Positions 7,497 to 15,384 of a DNA stretch of 19,286 nt are shown here, piece after piece. The translations under genes were made by a program, and so were the position numbers. The notes under the pieces are model-generated. The model did not search any database and was not told the DNA's origin. It saw nothing but the letters and a program-made list of their open reading frames with translations. The DNA is from Clostridia bacterium (GTDB lineage: Bacteria > Bacillota_A > Clostridia > Oscillospirales > CAG-272): contig JAFUQY010000236.1 in the NCBI GenBank assembly GCA_017472105.1, forward strand, positions 1 to 19,286. Direction: 5' to 3'. Position 1 is the stretch's first letter. Each line of letters starts with the position of its first letter.

Positions 7497-8603
7497 ATGG
7501 ACAACGAAAAGAAAGTCGATGTGCAGGGCCTGATTAACAAGGGCAAGTCCCAGGGCTCACTGTCGAACAGCGACATCATGGAGGCAGTGGATCTTTCCGG
7601 CTACGATGTGGACCAGATTGAAAAGATCTACGACGTGCTGGAAAGCAGCGGAATCGAGATCACCAACTACATGGAAAACGAAGATTCCTACAACACGCAT
7701 GACGACATGACAACCGAGGCAGAGGACAACGATGACATTGACAAATTCCTTGCGGAAGAGGGCGTTGCGGTAGATGACCCGGTGCGCATGTACCTCAAGG
7801 ATATCGGTAAAATCCCGCTGCTCGATCCGGACAGAGAAGCATATCTCGCCGAAAAGATCGCGGAAGGGGACGAAGCTGCAAAGAACGAGCTGGTGGAAGC
7901 AAACCTCCGTCTCGTCGTCAGCATCGCCAAGAAATACGTCGGCAAGGGCATGTACTTCCTTGACCTGATTCAGGAGGGCAACCTCGGTCTTATCAAGGCG
8001 GTTGAAAAGTTCGACCACACCAAGGGCTACAAGTTCTCGACCTACGCAACCTGGTGGATCCGTCAGGCAATCACCCGTGCCATCGCGGACCAGGCGAGAA
8101 CCATCCGTATCCCCGTTCACATGGTGGAAACCATTCACCGCGTGTCCAGAACCTCCCGTCAGCTCTTACAGGAATACGGCAGAGAACCCACGATTGACGA
8201 AATTGCGGAAAAGCTCGGCATGAGCGCCGACAAGGTCCGTGAAATCATGAAGGCGGCACAGGACCCCGTCTCCCTTGAAACTCCCATCGGCGAAGAGGAC
8301 GACAGCCACCTCGGCGACTTCATTCCCGACGACAGCTCACCCACTCCCGCGGAAGCCGTATCCTATCAGCTTCTCCGCGAACAGCTCAACAAGGTGCTCC
8401 ATACCCTCACGCCCAGAGAAGAAATGGTCATCAAGCTCCGTTTCGGTCTCGAGGACGGCAGAACCCGCACCCTTGAAGAGGTCGGCAAGGAATTCAACAT
8501 CACCCGTGAACGAATCCGTCAGATTGAAGCGAAGGCGCTCCGCAAGCTCCGTCATCAGAGCCGTTCCAAAATTCTCAAGGGATTCCTCAACGACATCAAC
8601 TAA
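7497..8603 (+). CDS. rpoD: RNA polymerase primary sigma factor (RpoD/SigA), copy 1
   Basis: Housekeeping sigma factor directing RNA polymerase to TTGACA/TATAAT promoters. The 368-aa product has a full region 1.1 (about residues 7-56, from [14 protein letters not shown] to LESSGIEIT), an acidic linker (57-82), region 1.2 ([13 protein letters not shown]), and regions 2.1-2.4 ([58 protein letters not shown]). Region 3 follows, then region 4.2 ([19 protein letters not shown], then EAKALRKL). It starts at ATG 7497 behind GAGG (7488-7491). Its place after dgt-dnaG is the standard one, so this is the likely orthologue of Bacillus SigA. The next gene is a second primary sigma factor with almost the same DNA-binding regions. 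Confidence 0.97.
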   Translation: MDNEKKVDVQGLINKGKSQGSLSNSDIMEAVDLSGYDVDQIEKIYDVLESSGIEITNYMENEDSYNTHDDMTTEAEDNDDIDKFLAEEGVAVDDPVRMYLKDIGKIPLLDPDREAYLAEKIAEGDEAAKNELVEANLRLVVSIAKKYVGKGMYFLDLIQEGNLGLIKAVEKFDHTKGYKFSTYATWWIRQAITRAIADQARTIRIPVHMVETIHRVSRTSRQLLQEYGREPTIDEIAEKLGMSADKVREIMKAAQDPVSLETPIGEEDDSHLGDFIPDDSSPTPAEAVSYQLLREQLNKVLHTLTPREEMVIKLRFGLEDGRTRTLEEVGKEFNITRERIRQIEAKALRKLRHQSRSKILKGFLNDIN

Positions 8604-8609
8604 TCAGCT

Positions 8610-8639
8610 TTGACATACAGCAGGGAAAGTCCGCGTAAT
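8610..8639 (+). promoter_or_regulatory. possible promoter between the two rpoD genes
   Basis: A perfect -35 TTGACA (8610-8615) lies just after the stop of copy 1. The best -10 is CGTAAT (8634-8639, four of six bases) at an 18-bp spacer. It could give the second rpoD its own transcript, but the -10 is weak. Confidence 0.35.
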
Positions 8640-8660
8640 ACCAGCCCCAAAAATTCAACA

Positions 8661-8674
8661 GCCGGGAAACCGGC
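8661..8674 (+). other. GNRA-loop hairpin just before the rpoD copy 2 ribosome site
   Basis: GCCGG-GAAA-CCGGC is a perfect 5-bp GC stem with a GAAA tetraloop. It ends 7 nt before the GGAGG site (8682-8686) of the second rpoD. There is no T run, so it is not a terminator. It may be an RNA processing or stability element. Confidence 0.5.
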
Positions 8675-8691
8675 ACGAAACGGAGGTAGAA

Positions 8692-9813
8692 ATGTTCGGT
8701 ATCGACCCGGAAAAAGGCATCAATAAAAACTACGGCATCGAAGGAATCGACGAAAACGAAGAGAGAAAAACGGCGGAACAGATGATGGAGTCACAGAACT
8801 TCAGCGAAATGGCGGACGCCGAAGACGATGAGGATCTGGATACTCTGTACGCGTCCCTCGAGGAAAGCGGCAAGGAGATCACGGAGATGATTCCCGCGGA
8901 GGAACTGGAAGAAATCACTGATGACGTGGAAAAGCTCACGACACCCGATGATATCGAAAAGGCTCTGGCGCAGGAAGGTCTTGCGGTCGACGATCCGGTG
9001 AGAATGTACCTCAAGGAAATCGGCAGAATTCCGCTTCTGAGCACCGAGCGCGAAATGGAGCTTGCCGTCCGCATGTACAACGGCGATGAAGAAGCCAAGA
9101 ACGAGCTGGTGGAATCCAACCTCAGACTCGTCGTCAGCATCGCAAAGCGGTACGTCGGCAAGGGCATGTTCTTCCTTGATCTGATTCAGGAGGGCAACCT
9201 CGGTCTGATGAAGGCTGTGGAGAAATTCGACTACACCAAGGGCTACAAGTTCTCCACCTACGCGACCTGGTGGATCCGTCAGGCAATCAGCCGCGCCATC
9301 GCAGATCAGTCCCGCACCATCCGCATCCCGGTACATATGGTGGAAACCATCCATAAGGTGTCCCGCAGCCAGCGTCAGCTTCTCCAGCAGTTCGGCAGGG
9401 AAGCCACAACCGAGGAAATTGCGGCGGATATCGGCATGAGCCCGGCGAAGGTTCGTGAAGTCATGAAGATTTCGCAGGATCCCGTGTCGCTGGAAACTCC
9501 GATCGGAGAAGCGGACGACAGCCATCTCGGCGACTTCATTCCCGATGACGAAAACATGTCCCCGGAAGAGGCGGCGTCCTATCAGCTTCTCAGGGAGCAG
9601 ATCAACGAAGTCCTCAGCACCCTCACACCCCGCGAGGAAAAGGTGATCCGGCTCCGCTTCGGTCTCGATGACGGCGTTTCCAAAACCCTCGAGGAAGTGG
9701 GGAAGGAGTTCGATATCACCCGCGAAAGAATCCGTCAGATTGAAGCAAAAGCTCTGAGAAAAATCAAACAGAACCATTCCAAATCCAGACGCCTCATGGA
9801 TTATATGGAATAA
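8692..9813 (+). CDS. rpoD: RNA polymerase primary sigma factor (RpoD/SigA-like), copy 2
   Basis: The 373-aa product is a close paralogue of the preceding gene. Regions 1.2 to 4.2 are collinear, with long identical blocks: [22 protein letters not shown], the run from [15 protein letters not shown] to [13 protein letters not shown], and the recognition helix [14 protein letters not shown]. Promoter specificity should therefore be the same or very close. The N-terminus differs. The front helices of region 1.1 are missing, only the tail survives ([16 protein letters not shown], 49-64), and two acidic stretches are added (42-50 and 66-80). Region 1.1 normally gates DNA access in the polymerase cleft, so this factor may behave differently in initiation. 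The C-terminal tails also differ. Start ATG 8692 has GGAGG at 8682-8686. No clear terminator follows. Confidence 0.95.
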   Translation: MFGIDPEKGINKNYGIEGIDENEERKTAEQMMESQNFSEMADAEDDEDLDTLYASLEESGKEITEMIPAEELEEITDDVEKLTTPDDIEKALAQEGLAVDDPVRMYLKEIGRIPLLSTEREMELAVRMYNGDEEAKNELVESNLRLVVSIAKRYVGKGMFFLDLIQEGNLGLMKAVEKFDYTKGYKFSTYATWWIRQAISRAIADQSRTIRIPVHMVETIHKVSRSQRQLLQQFGREATTEEIAADIGMSPAKVREVMKISQDPVSLETPIGEADDSHLGDFIPDDENMSPEEAASYQLLREQINEVLSTLTPREEKVIRLRFGLDDGVSKTLEEVGKEFDITRERIRQIEAKALRKIKQNHSKSRRLMDYME

Positions 9814-10016
9814 CCGAAAATGACGCTTTCATAAGAAAAATTGGCTGTATTGAATATTTTCAGCACAGTTCAGTTGGCAATACCGTACAATGAAAAAGTT
9901 ATTTTCTACAAAATAGAGTCGCACAATTTGTGGCTCATTCACAAAAAAACGGACACAAAACGACGGCAAAAAAGCTAAAAAAGCGTTTCCGAAAATTTAA
10001 GATGCATAAAAAATGC
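9814..10016. other. A/T-rich intergenic stretch with no gene
   Basis: This gap after the second rpoD holds poly-A runs and weak A/T-only inverted repeats (for example TATTTT/AAAATA around 9900-9915). I see no convincing terminator, RNA gene or small ORF with a ribosome site. A TACAAT at 9886-9891 has no -35 partner. Confidence 0.6.
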
Positions 10017-10045
10017 TTGACATTCGGGCGTTTTTCGTGTACAAT
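10017..10045 (+). promoter_or_regulatory. sigma-A promoter of the solute-binding lipoprotein gene
   Basis: Perfect -35 TTGACA (10017-10022), 17-bp spacer and -10 TACAAT (10040-10045). It gives a leader of about 55 nt ending in GGAGGA (10095-10100) and ATG 10107. A small GCAT-AAAAA-ATGC repeat (10004-10016) abuts the -35 and could be an operator half-site pair, but it is short. Confidence 0.85.
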
Positions 10046-10106
10046 AATGTAAGAATTATATGGGTATTTATAAGGCAAATCCCAGAATCTTTGTGGAGGA
10101 TCTCAA

Positions 10107-11795
10107 ATGAATAAAAAGCTTATCAGCCTCTTTCTCGCCATGATGATGGTGCTCGGTATTTTCACCGGCTGCTCTTCCAGTGCAACTGAAGAAGACGTCG
10201 AAGCAACCGCTGACACCGAAGAATCCGCACGTATTTCCATGACCCTTTCCCTGTGGGCACCCACGGAAGCCGGCACTACCGATGAAGCTATCGAAGCGGT
10301 AGAAGCTGCCATGAACAAGCTCACTCAGGCAAAGTATGACACCGCAATCGAACTCCATCTCCTGCCCCGTGAAACCTATTGGGAAACCGTATCCGCTAAG
10401 CTCGAAGAAATCAGAGTAGCGATCGAAGAAGAGGAACTTGCTGCAGAACAGCGCAGAAAGGAACTCAGAGCTGCAAAGGCACGCGGTGAATCCGTTCCCG
10501 AAGAAACCGAAGAAACCACTGAAACCGTTGCTGAAGAAGAAACCGTTGTCAACGACCTCGGCATCACCATCATTCAGTATCCCGAGGTCGGCGACAAGCA
10601 GCTTGACATCTTCCTCGTTACCAGCTATGAAGACTACTACAATCTGATCGAAAACGAACAGATCCAGCAGCTCGACAGCGAACTGAGCGGTAACTCCAAG
10701 ATTCTCAAGACCTATATTTACCCCACTTATCTCCAGCTCGCCAACATGGGCGGTACCTACGGTATTCCGAACAACCATCCCGTCGGCGAATGTCAGTACC
10801 TCCTTGTAAACAAGCAGCTCGTAGCGGATTACTACTACGACGCAAAGACTCTCTCCTCGCTTCTCAAGTGTGAAGACTTCATCACCGATATCGGCAACCA
10901 GAACCTTGAAGGCGTTACTCCTTTACTCGGCGAAGTAGAACCCATCAACATGTCCTACTGGTCCGAAGACGGCGAATGGTCCCTCATCGCATCCCAGACC
11001 ACCAACTCCATGGACTACAACATCCAGAACACTCCCAAGAGCATCTTCTCCATCGGTGCATATGTTAACACCATTGGCATGATGAAGAGACTCAACGCTC
11101 TCGGCTACGTTGGCGACGGTGTTGTTGACGAAGGCGAAAAGTTCGCAGTCGGCGTAATCAAGGGTACTCCCGATATTGTCGAACAGTACGAAGAAGAATA
11201 CTACACCTACGTTTATGCTAAACCCGTCTTCACCGAAGAAGATATTTTCGGTTCTATGTTCGCAGTAAGCTCCTACTCCAAGAGCCTTACCCGTTCCATG
11301 GAAATCATCACCTACCTGAACACCAGCTCCGACATCAGAACCATCTTCCAGTATGGTGCTGAAGGTATTCACTGGGAATATGATGATGAAGACACCAAGG
11401 AAACCATCACCATTCTCTCCGACGACTACCAGATGAACATAGTTGACACCGGTAACGTTTACATGACTTATCCCGGCGAAGGTCAGCCCATGTCCGACTG
11501 GGAACCCTATAAGCTCCAGAACCTTGAATCCACTGCCAGCCCCTTCATCGGTATGCCCGACATGATCGACGAAAGCAACGAAGCTGACATGCAGGAAATC
11601 GCAAAGCTTTCCAAGGAATACAAGGCAAGAATGGAAGCGCTCACCGCTGAAGAATGGGACGAAGGCATCGACCTTATCAAGGACGAAATCAAGGCTAACA
11701 CAATTATTCAGAATCACATCGCACAGAGAAGTGAAGCTGAAAACGGCCTCATCGTTAAGTATAAGGAATGGTTCCAGGAAACTTATCCGCAGTGA
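10107..11795 (+). CDS. Extracellular solute-binding lipoprotein (ABC transporter family 1-like)
   Basis: Probable lipid-anchored substrate receptor of an ABC importer. The 562-aa product has a lipoprotein signal peptide: MNKK, a hydrophobic core, and a lipobox FTGC with C22 as the anchor. An acidic linker follows, then a periplasmic-binding-protein fold typical of family 1 (sugar-type) receptors (LSLWAPTEAG; DIFLVTSYEDYYNLIENEQIQQLD). Residues about 98-149 form a highly charged Glu/Arg/Thr-rich helical insert (IEEEELAAEQRRKELRAAK and EETEETTETVAEEE) that I do not expect in the fold. No permease or ATPase gene is nearby, so the partner and substrate are unknown; sugar or oligosaccharide is a guess. 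Codon use (GAA, GCT, CTC, AAG, GTT) resembles rpsB and tsf, and the promoter is near consensus, both suggesting a very abundant protein. Confidence 0.85.
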   Translation: MNKKLISLFLAMMMVLGIFTGCSSSATEEDVEATADTEESARISMTLSLWAPTEAGTTDEAIEAVEAAMNKLTQAKYDTAIELHLLPRETYWETVSAKLEEIRVAIEEEELAAEQRRKELRAAKARGESVPEETEETTETVAEEETVVNDLGITIIQYPEVGDKQLDIFLVTSYEDYYNLIENEQIQQLDSELSGNSKILKTYIYPTYLQLANMGGTYGIPNNHPVGECQYLLVNKQLVADYYYDAKTLSSLLKCEDFITDIGNQNLEGVTPLLGEVEPINMSYWSEDGEWSLIASQTTNSMDYNIQNTPKSIFSIGAYVNTIGMMKRLNALGYVGDGVVDEGEKFAVGVIKGTPDIVEQYEEEYYTYVYAKPVFTEEDIFGSMFAVSSYSKSLTRSMEIITYLNTSSDIRTIFQYGAEGIHWEYDDEDTKETITILSDDYQMNIVDTGNVYMTYPGEGQPMSDWEPYKLQNLESTASPFIGMPDMIDESNEADMQEIAKLSKEYKARMEALTAEEWDEGIDLIKDEIKANTIIQNHIAQRSEAENGLIVKYKEWFQETYPQ

Positions 11796-11820
11796 TTTAA
11801 CGCAGTAAATTGAATTTCAT

Positions 11821-11854
11821 GAGCCCGTACCTTAAAAAGTGCGGGCTTCATTAT
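11821..11854 (+). terminator. intrinsic terminator between lipoprotein and oxidoreductase genes
   Basis: A 9-bp stem AGCCCGTAC (11822-11830) / GTGCGGGCT (11839-11847) with one G-U pair and an A-rich loop is followed by a weak T-rich tail TTCATTATT. The ribosome site of the next gene starts 4 nt after the tail, so the hairpin may terminate only partly and thus lower expression of the downstream gene. Confidence 0.8.
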
Positions 11855-11867
11855 TATGGAGGACCAT

Positions 11868-12965
11868 ATGAAAATCGGATTTGTAGGATGCGGCAACATC
11901 AGCGGTATCTATCTGAGCAATATCGGTAACATGTTCAAGAACATCGAGATTGCCGGAATCTGTGATCTTGTCCGTGAAAAAGCAGAGAATCAGGCTGAAA
12001 AGTACGGAGTCAGGAAGATTTACAACGACATGTACGAGCTTTTCGCCGATCCGGAAGTCGACATCGTGCTGAATATCACCCGTCCGTATGAGCATTACGG
12101 CGTAACGAAGGCAGCACTTCTCGCAGGAAAGCATGTCTATTCCGAAAAGCCGCTCGGCATCACGATGGAAGAAGGACTTGAGCTCGTCCGGCTGGCGGAA
12201 GAGAAGGGACTGTACCTCGGCGGTGCTCCCGATACGTTCATGGGTGCCGGCATTCAGACTGCAAGACGGCTCATTGACGAAGGCGTGATCGGCAAGGTTG
12301 TCGGTGCGAACGCTCACATGCTCGGACGCGGTCCCGAAGGATGGCATCCCGATCCGGAGTTCTTCTACAAGAAGGGCGGCGGTCCCATGCTCGATATGGG
12401 TCCCTATTATGTCACCTGCCTTGTGAACCTCCTCGGCGAAGCACAGTCCGTCACCGCATTCGGCAGAATTTCCTTCCCGCAGCGTGAAATCGGAAGCATG
12501 CCCCACAAGGGTGAACTCATTGACGTTGAGGTGGATACCTTCACGACCGGCGCAATCCGCTTCACATCCGGTGCCATCGCATCGCTTACCGTTTCCTTCG
12601 ATACCTACGCCGAACGCGGTACCTTCATCGAAATCTTCGGCGAAAAGGGAAGCATCCTCGTTCCCGACCCCAATTTCTTCGGCGGTCCCGTCAAGCTCCT
12701 CACGCCCGGAAAGGGATACGAAGAAGTTCCGCTCGATCCCGGATTCACCGGAAACAGCCGCGCAATCGGTCTCTCCGATATGGCGGATGCAATCGAAAAC
12801 GGCAGATTCCACCGCGCAAACTACAAGCAGCAGATTCATGTGCTTGAAATCATGAGCGCATACGCTCTCAGCAGCAAGCAGAACGCACCCGTCATGCTTC
12901 AGACCCGGTACGAACGCCAGCCCGCAGTCGATCCCGACAAAATCTGCGGCGAATATCTGAAATAA
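11868..12965 (+). CDS. Gfo/Idh/MocA family NAD(P)-dependent oxidoreductase
   Basis: Sugar or inositol-type dehydrogenase of the glucose-fructose oxidoreductase family. The 365-aa product starts MKIGFVGCGNISGIY, the N-terminal Rossmann fold with the GxGxxxG nucleotide loop. It has the family motif EKPLG with the catalytic-type lysine K94 (E93-K94-P95). The C-terminal half is the usual alpha/beta domain (GGGPMLDMGPYYVTCLVNLLG; FTSGAIASLTVSFDT). An in-frame ATG at 11856 is rejected because GGAGGA (11858-11863) serves ATG 11868. The substrate cannot be told. It follows a putative sugar-binding lipoprotein, so a role in carbohydrate use is possible. A terminator separates the two, and no promoter is visible in the gap. 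Confidence 0.92.
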   Translation: MKIGFVGCGNISGIYLSNIGNMFKNIEIAGICDLVREKAENQAEKYGVRKIYNDMYELFADPEVDIVLNITRPYEHYGVTKAALLAGKHVYSEKPLGITMEEGLELVRLAEEKGLYLGGAPDTFMGAGIQTARRLIDEGVIGKVVGANAHMLGRGPEGWHPDPEFFYKKGGGPMLDMGPYYVTCLVNLLGEAQSVTAFGRISFPQREIGSMPHKGELIDVEVDTFTTGAIRFTSGAIASLTVSFDTYAERGTFIEIFGEKGSILVPDPNFFGGPVKLLTPGKGYEEVPLDPGFTGNSRAIGLSDMADAIENGRFHRANYKQQIHVLEIMSAYALSSKQNAPVMLQTRYERQPAVDPDKICGEYLK

Positions 12966-12973
12966 TCCATCGA

Positions 12974-13006
12974 ACAGAGTCGTCATCCCGCGGCTCTGTT
13001 TTCATA
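12974..13006 (+). terminator. intrinsic terminator after the oxidoreductase gene
   Basis: A 9-bp stem ACAGAGTCG (12974-12982) / CGGCTCTGT (12991-12999) with one G-U pair and an 8-nt loop is followed by TTTTCATATTT. Confidence 0.85.
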
Positions 13007-13029
13007 TTTATATAAATGAAGCATATATT
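13002..13029 (+). promoter_or_regulatory. candidate sigma-E promoter of ylmC
   Basis: TCATATT (13002-13008) and CATATATT (13022-13029), separated by 13 bp, fit the Bacillus sigma-E consensus as I recall it (-35 KMATATT, -10 CATAYAHT, spacer about 13-15). Caution: a start about 7 nt after the -10 would fall near 13036, right at the ribosome site GGAGGTGATC, leaving a leader of only about 12 nt. The site also overlaps the tail of the preceding terminator. Confidence 0.45.
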
Positions 13030-13047
13030 CAGCACGGAGGTGATCCC

Positions 13048-13338
13048 ATGATACTCAATACATCCTGCCTGCGCGAGCTTGATGTGATTAATATCTGCAC
13101 CGGACAAAGGCTCGGCTGGCTGTGCGACTTCGAAATCGACAGATCCTGCGGAAAAATCTGCGCCGTGTTCGTGTCCGATACAGTTTTTTCATTCACCGGG
13201 CAGAAAAATGCGTTCCGGATCCCGTGGGAGAAAATCGTTTGCATCGGAGAGGACGCGATTCTCGTCGACTGCGGTCAGGATGCCGGCCGATGCAGGGAAG
13301 AGAAGTGCAGAACCGGAAAGCGCGGACTGTTCCGGTGA
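13048..13338 (+). CDS. ylmC: PRC-barrel sporulation protein, YlmC/YmxH family
   Basis: Small PRC-barrel protein of the YlmC/YmxH family, found in spore formers but without a settled molecular function. The 96-aa product contains the core LDVINICTGQRLGWLCDFEID followed by GKICAVFV and IPWEKIVCIGEDAILVD, which matches the family pattern ELSGKEIVDVNNGERLG..GKIEALIVP..I.W..I..IG.D.ILV. It is rich in cysteine (nine in 96 residues, including a basic tail with C82 and C87). The ribosome site GGAGGTGATC (13036-13045) matches the 16S tail over ten bases. In many Firmicutes ylmC lies beside sigE/sigG, while here it stands alone about 11 kb from them, between a terminator and the rpsB promoter. Confidence 0.85.
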   Translation: MILNTSCLRELDVINICTGQRLGWLCDFEIDRSCGKICAVFVSDTVFSFTGQKNAFRIPWEKIVCIGEDAILVDCGQDAGRCREEKCRTGKRGLFR

Positions 13339-13370
13339 ATATGAACATATTGTAAATATTGCGGAGGATA

Positions 13371-13399
13371 TTGCAATCACGGAAATAATGTGTTATAAT
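13371..13399 (+). promoter_or_regulatory. sigma-A promoter of rpsB-tsf
   Basis: -35 TTGCAA (13371-13376), 17-bp spacer and perfect -10 TATAAT (13394-13399) with extended TG (13391-13392). Three ATATTG direct repeats (13347, 13356 and 13368) lie just upstream of or over the -35. Transcription should start near 13406. Confidence 0.88.
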
Positions 13400-13405
13400 A
13401 CACCC

Positions 13406-13628
13406 TGTGTGCTGTAAATATACGGCATAACATAAAACACACATACCGTTGACGATCAGCCCGGTGCCAAATACACATCCGGCGGCAGAAATGATAACGA
13501 TTTCCGCATGACACGAGATGAATGGACGGGGAAAAGGAGACCAAAGCATCTCCTTGCCAATGATACCCGTAAAATCCCGGCGGCTCATACGTGCGGTATG
13601 GTGGAATAAACCGAAGGAGGACATTATT
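13406..13628 (+). ncRNA. structured 5' leader of rpsB, probable ribosomal-protein autoregulatory element
   Basis: A leader of about 220 nt carries several helices. TGTGTG/CACACA (13406-13411 and 13438-13443) encloses CTGT/ACGG. GCG-GAAAT pairs with ATTTC-CGC over 13482-13507 with a 3-nt bulge. A long element has ACGGG/CCCGT (13526-13530 and 13566-13570) around a perfect AAGGAGA/TCTCCTT stem (13534-13540 and 13549-13555) with an 8-nt loop. CATAC/GTATG (13586-13600) follows. The AAGGAGA strand mimics a ribosome site. S2 is known to repress rpsB-tsf through its leader in E. coli. Here the role is inferred from position, length and structure. I do not match it to a named family. Confidence 0.55.
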
Positions 13629-14354
13629 ATGTCTATCGTATCCATTAAGCAGCTTCTCGAAGCCGGTGTACATTTCGGTCACCACACCAGAAGATGGAAC
13701 CCCAAGATGGCTGAATACATCTTCACCGAAAGAAACGGCGTGTACATCATCGACCTTCAGAAGACCATCAAGAAGTTCGAAGAAGCTTACACTTTCGTAA
13801 AGAACACTTCCGAAGAAGGCGGCTCCATCCTCTTCGTAGGTACCAAGAAGCAGGCTGCTGACACCATCCGTGAAGAAGCAGAACGCTGCGGCATGTACTA
13901 TGTAAACGTACGTTGGCTCGGCGGTATGCTCACCAACTACAAGACCATCAAGACTTCCATCGAAAGACTCCGTTCTCTCGAAAAGATGCAGGAAGACGGC
14001 ACCTTCGATATGCTTCCCAAGAAGGAAGTTGCTGCTCTCCAGAAGGAAATCTACAACCTCGAAAAGAACCTCGGCGGTATCAAGAACATGAAGGGTCTGC
14101 CCTCCGCAGTGTTCATTGTTGACCCCCGCAAGGAACACAACGCAGTTCTCGAATGCAAGAAGCTCGGTATCCCGGTAGTTGCAATCGTTGACACCAACTG
14201 CGACCCCGATGACGCTGACTATATTATCCCCGGTAACGACGACGCGATCCGCGGTATCAGACTCATCTCCTCCGTAATCGCTGACGCAGTTCTCGAAGGC
14301 AAGCAGGGCGAACAGCACAACGAAGCTGAAGCAGAAGCTGCTGACGAAGAATAA
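13629..14354 (+). CDS. rpsB: 30S ribosomal protein S2
   Basis: Small-subunit protein bound on the back of the 30S, needed for S1 and mRNA recruitment in many bacteria. The 241-aa product begins [27 protein letters not shown], split here around [12 protein letters not shown]. It has the S2 signatures [24 protein letters not shown] and [18 protein letters not shown], and ends in the usual acidic tail ([10 protein letters not shown]). The frame is open back to 13518, but that part lies in the structured leader. AAGGAGG at about 13614-13620 lies 8 nt before ATG 13629. The gene is followed after 54 nt by tsf, the conserved rpsB-tsf operon. Codon use is strongly biased, as expected for high expression. 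Confidence 0.98.
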   Translation: MSIVSIKQLLEAGVHFGHHTRRWNPKMAEYIFTERNGVYIIDLQKTIKKFEEAYTFVKNTSEEGGSILFVGTKKQAADTIREEAERCGMYYVNVRWLGGMLTNYKTIKTSIERLRSLEKMQEDGTFDMLPKKEVAALQKEIYNLEKNLGGIKNMKGLPSAVFIVDPRKEHNAVLECKKLGIPVVAIVDTNCDPDDADYIIPGNDDAIRGIRLISSVIADAVLEGKQGEQHNEAEAEAADEE

Positions 14355-14408
14355 TCGATCCCTTAAAACATCGGAAACTATAAATATACAGAACAGGAGA
14401 ATAATATT

Positions 14409-15341
14409 ATGGCAGCAATCACCGCTAAGATGGTAAACGAACTCAGAGCGAAGACCGGCGCCGGCATGATGGAATGCAAGAAGGCTCTGGTTGAAACCGA
14501 AGGCAACTTCGACGAAGCAATCAAGGTTCTTCGTGAAAAGGGTCTCGGCAAGGCTGACAAGAAGGCCGGCAGAATCGCAGCTGAAGGCGTTGTAGACATC
14601 TACACCGAAGGCACCACCACCGCTATGATCGAAGTTAACGCTGAAACCGACTTCGTTGCAAAGAACGACACCTTCAAGGCATTCGTTAAGGGTATCCTCA
14701 AGGTTATCGTTGACAACAAGCCCGCTTCCGTTGAAGAGCTCAAGACTCTCCGTTACGACGCTGACTTCGAAACCGTTGAAGCTAAGCTCAAGGACATGAT
14801 CTTCACCATCGGTGAAAACATGAACATCCGCCGCTTCGTTATCGTTGACGGCATCACCTCTTCCTATATCCACGGCGGCGGCATGGCTGGCGTTATCGTT
14901 AAGTTCACCACCGACGAAGCTACCGCAGCTAAGGCTGAATTCGCTGAATACGCTAAGAATATCTGCCTCCAGATCGCTGCTGGTACTCCTCCGACCTATG
15001 TAAACAAGGAAGACGTTCCCGCAGAAGTTCTTGAAGAAGAAAAGGCTATCCTCATGGCTCAGATCAAGAACGACGAAAAGAACGCGAAGAAGCCCGAACA
15101 GATCATCGCTAAGATGGTAGAAGGCAGAATCGGCAAGTTCTACGAAAAGGCATGCCTTGTAGAACAGCTCTACGTTAAGGACGACTCCCTCACCATCGCT
15201 AAGTACACCGCAGCTGCTGCTAAGGAACTCGGCGCTGATATCAAGATCGACTCCTTCGTTCTCTACGAAAAGGGTGAAGGTCTCGAAAAGAGAGAAGACG
15301 ACTTCGCTGAAGAAATCGCTAAGCTCACCGGCAAGGCGTAA
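14409..15341 (+). CDS. tsf: Translation elongation factor Ts
   Basis: Guanine nucleotide exchange factor that recycles EF-Tu-GDP. The 310-aa product shows the N-terminal UBA-like domain with the signature ELRAKTGAGMMECKKAL (12-28), then the core motif ETDFVAKND, the second motif GENMNIRRF, and a C-terminal module with KFYEKACLVEQLYVKDD. AGGAGA (14395-14400) is 8 nt before the ATG. Together with rpsB it is read from the promoter at 13371-13399. The transcript ends at the terminator at 15433-15570. Codon bias is the strongest in the window. Confidence 0.98.
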   Translation: MAAITAKMVNELRAKTGAGMMECKKALVETEGNFDEAIKVLREKGLGKADKKAGRIAAEGVVDIYTEGTTTAMIEVNAETDFVAKNDTFKAFVKGILKVIVDNKPASVEELKTLRYDADFETVEAKLKDMIFTIGENMNIRRFVIVDGITSSYIHGGGMAGVIVKFTTDEATAAKAEFAEYAKNICLQIAAGTPPTYVNKEDVPAEVLEEEKAILMAQIKNDEKNAKKPEQIIAKMVEGRIGKFYEKACLVEQLYVKDDSLTIAKYTAAAAKELGADIKIDSFVLYEKGEGLEKREDDFAEEIAKLTGKA

Positions 15342-15384
15342 AATAACCCGGCATTCCGATCCTTAATCCGGATCTGAAACAATA

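Noticed and set aside
13518..13628. N-terminal extension of S2 from an in-frame start in the leader
   Set aside because: S2 normally begins near [13 protein letters not shown], the ribosome site serves ATG 13629, and the leader shows RNA helices.
13377..14873. A 498-codon open frame on the - strand across rpsB and tsf
   Set aside because: It is a shadow of two highly biased genes: low-complexity hydrophobic/acidic translation with no family resemblance and no start signal.
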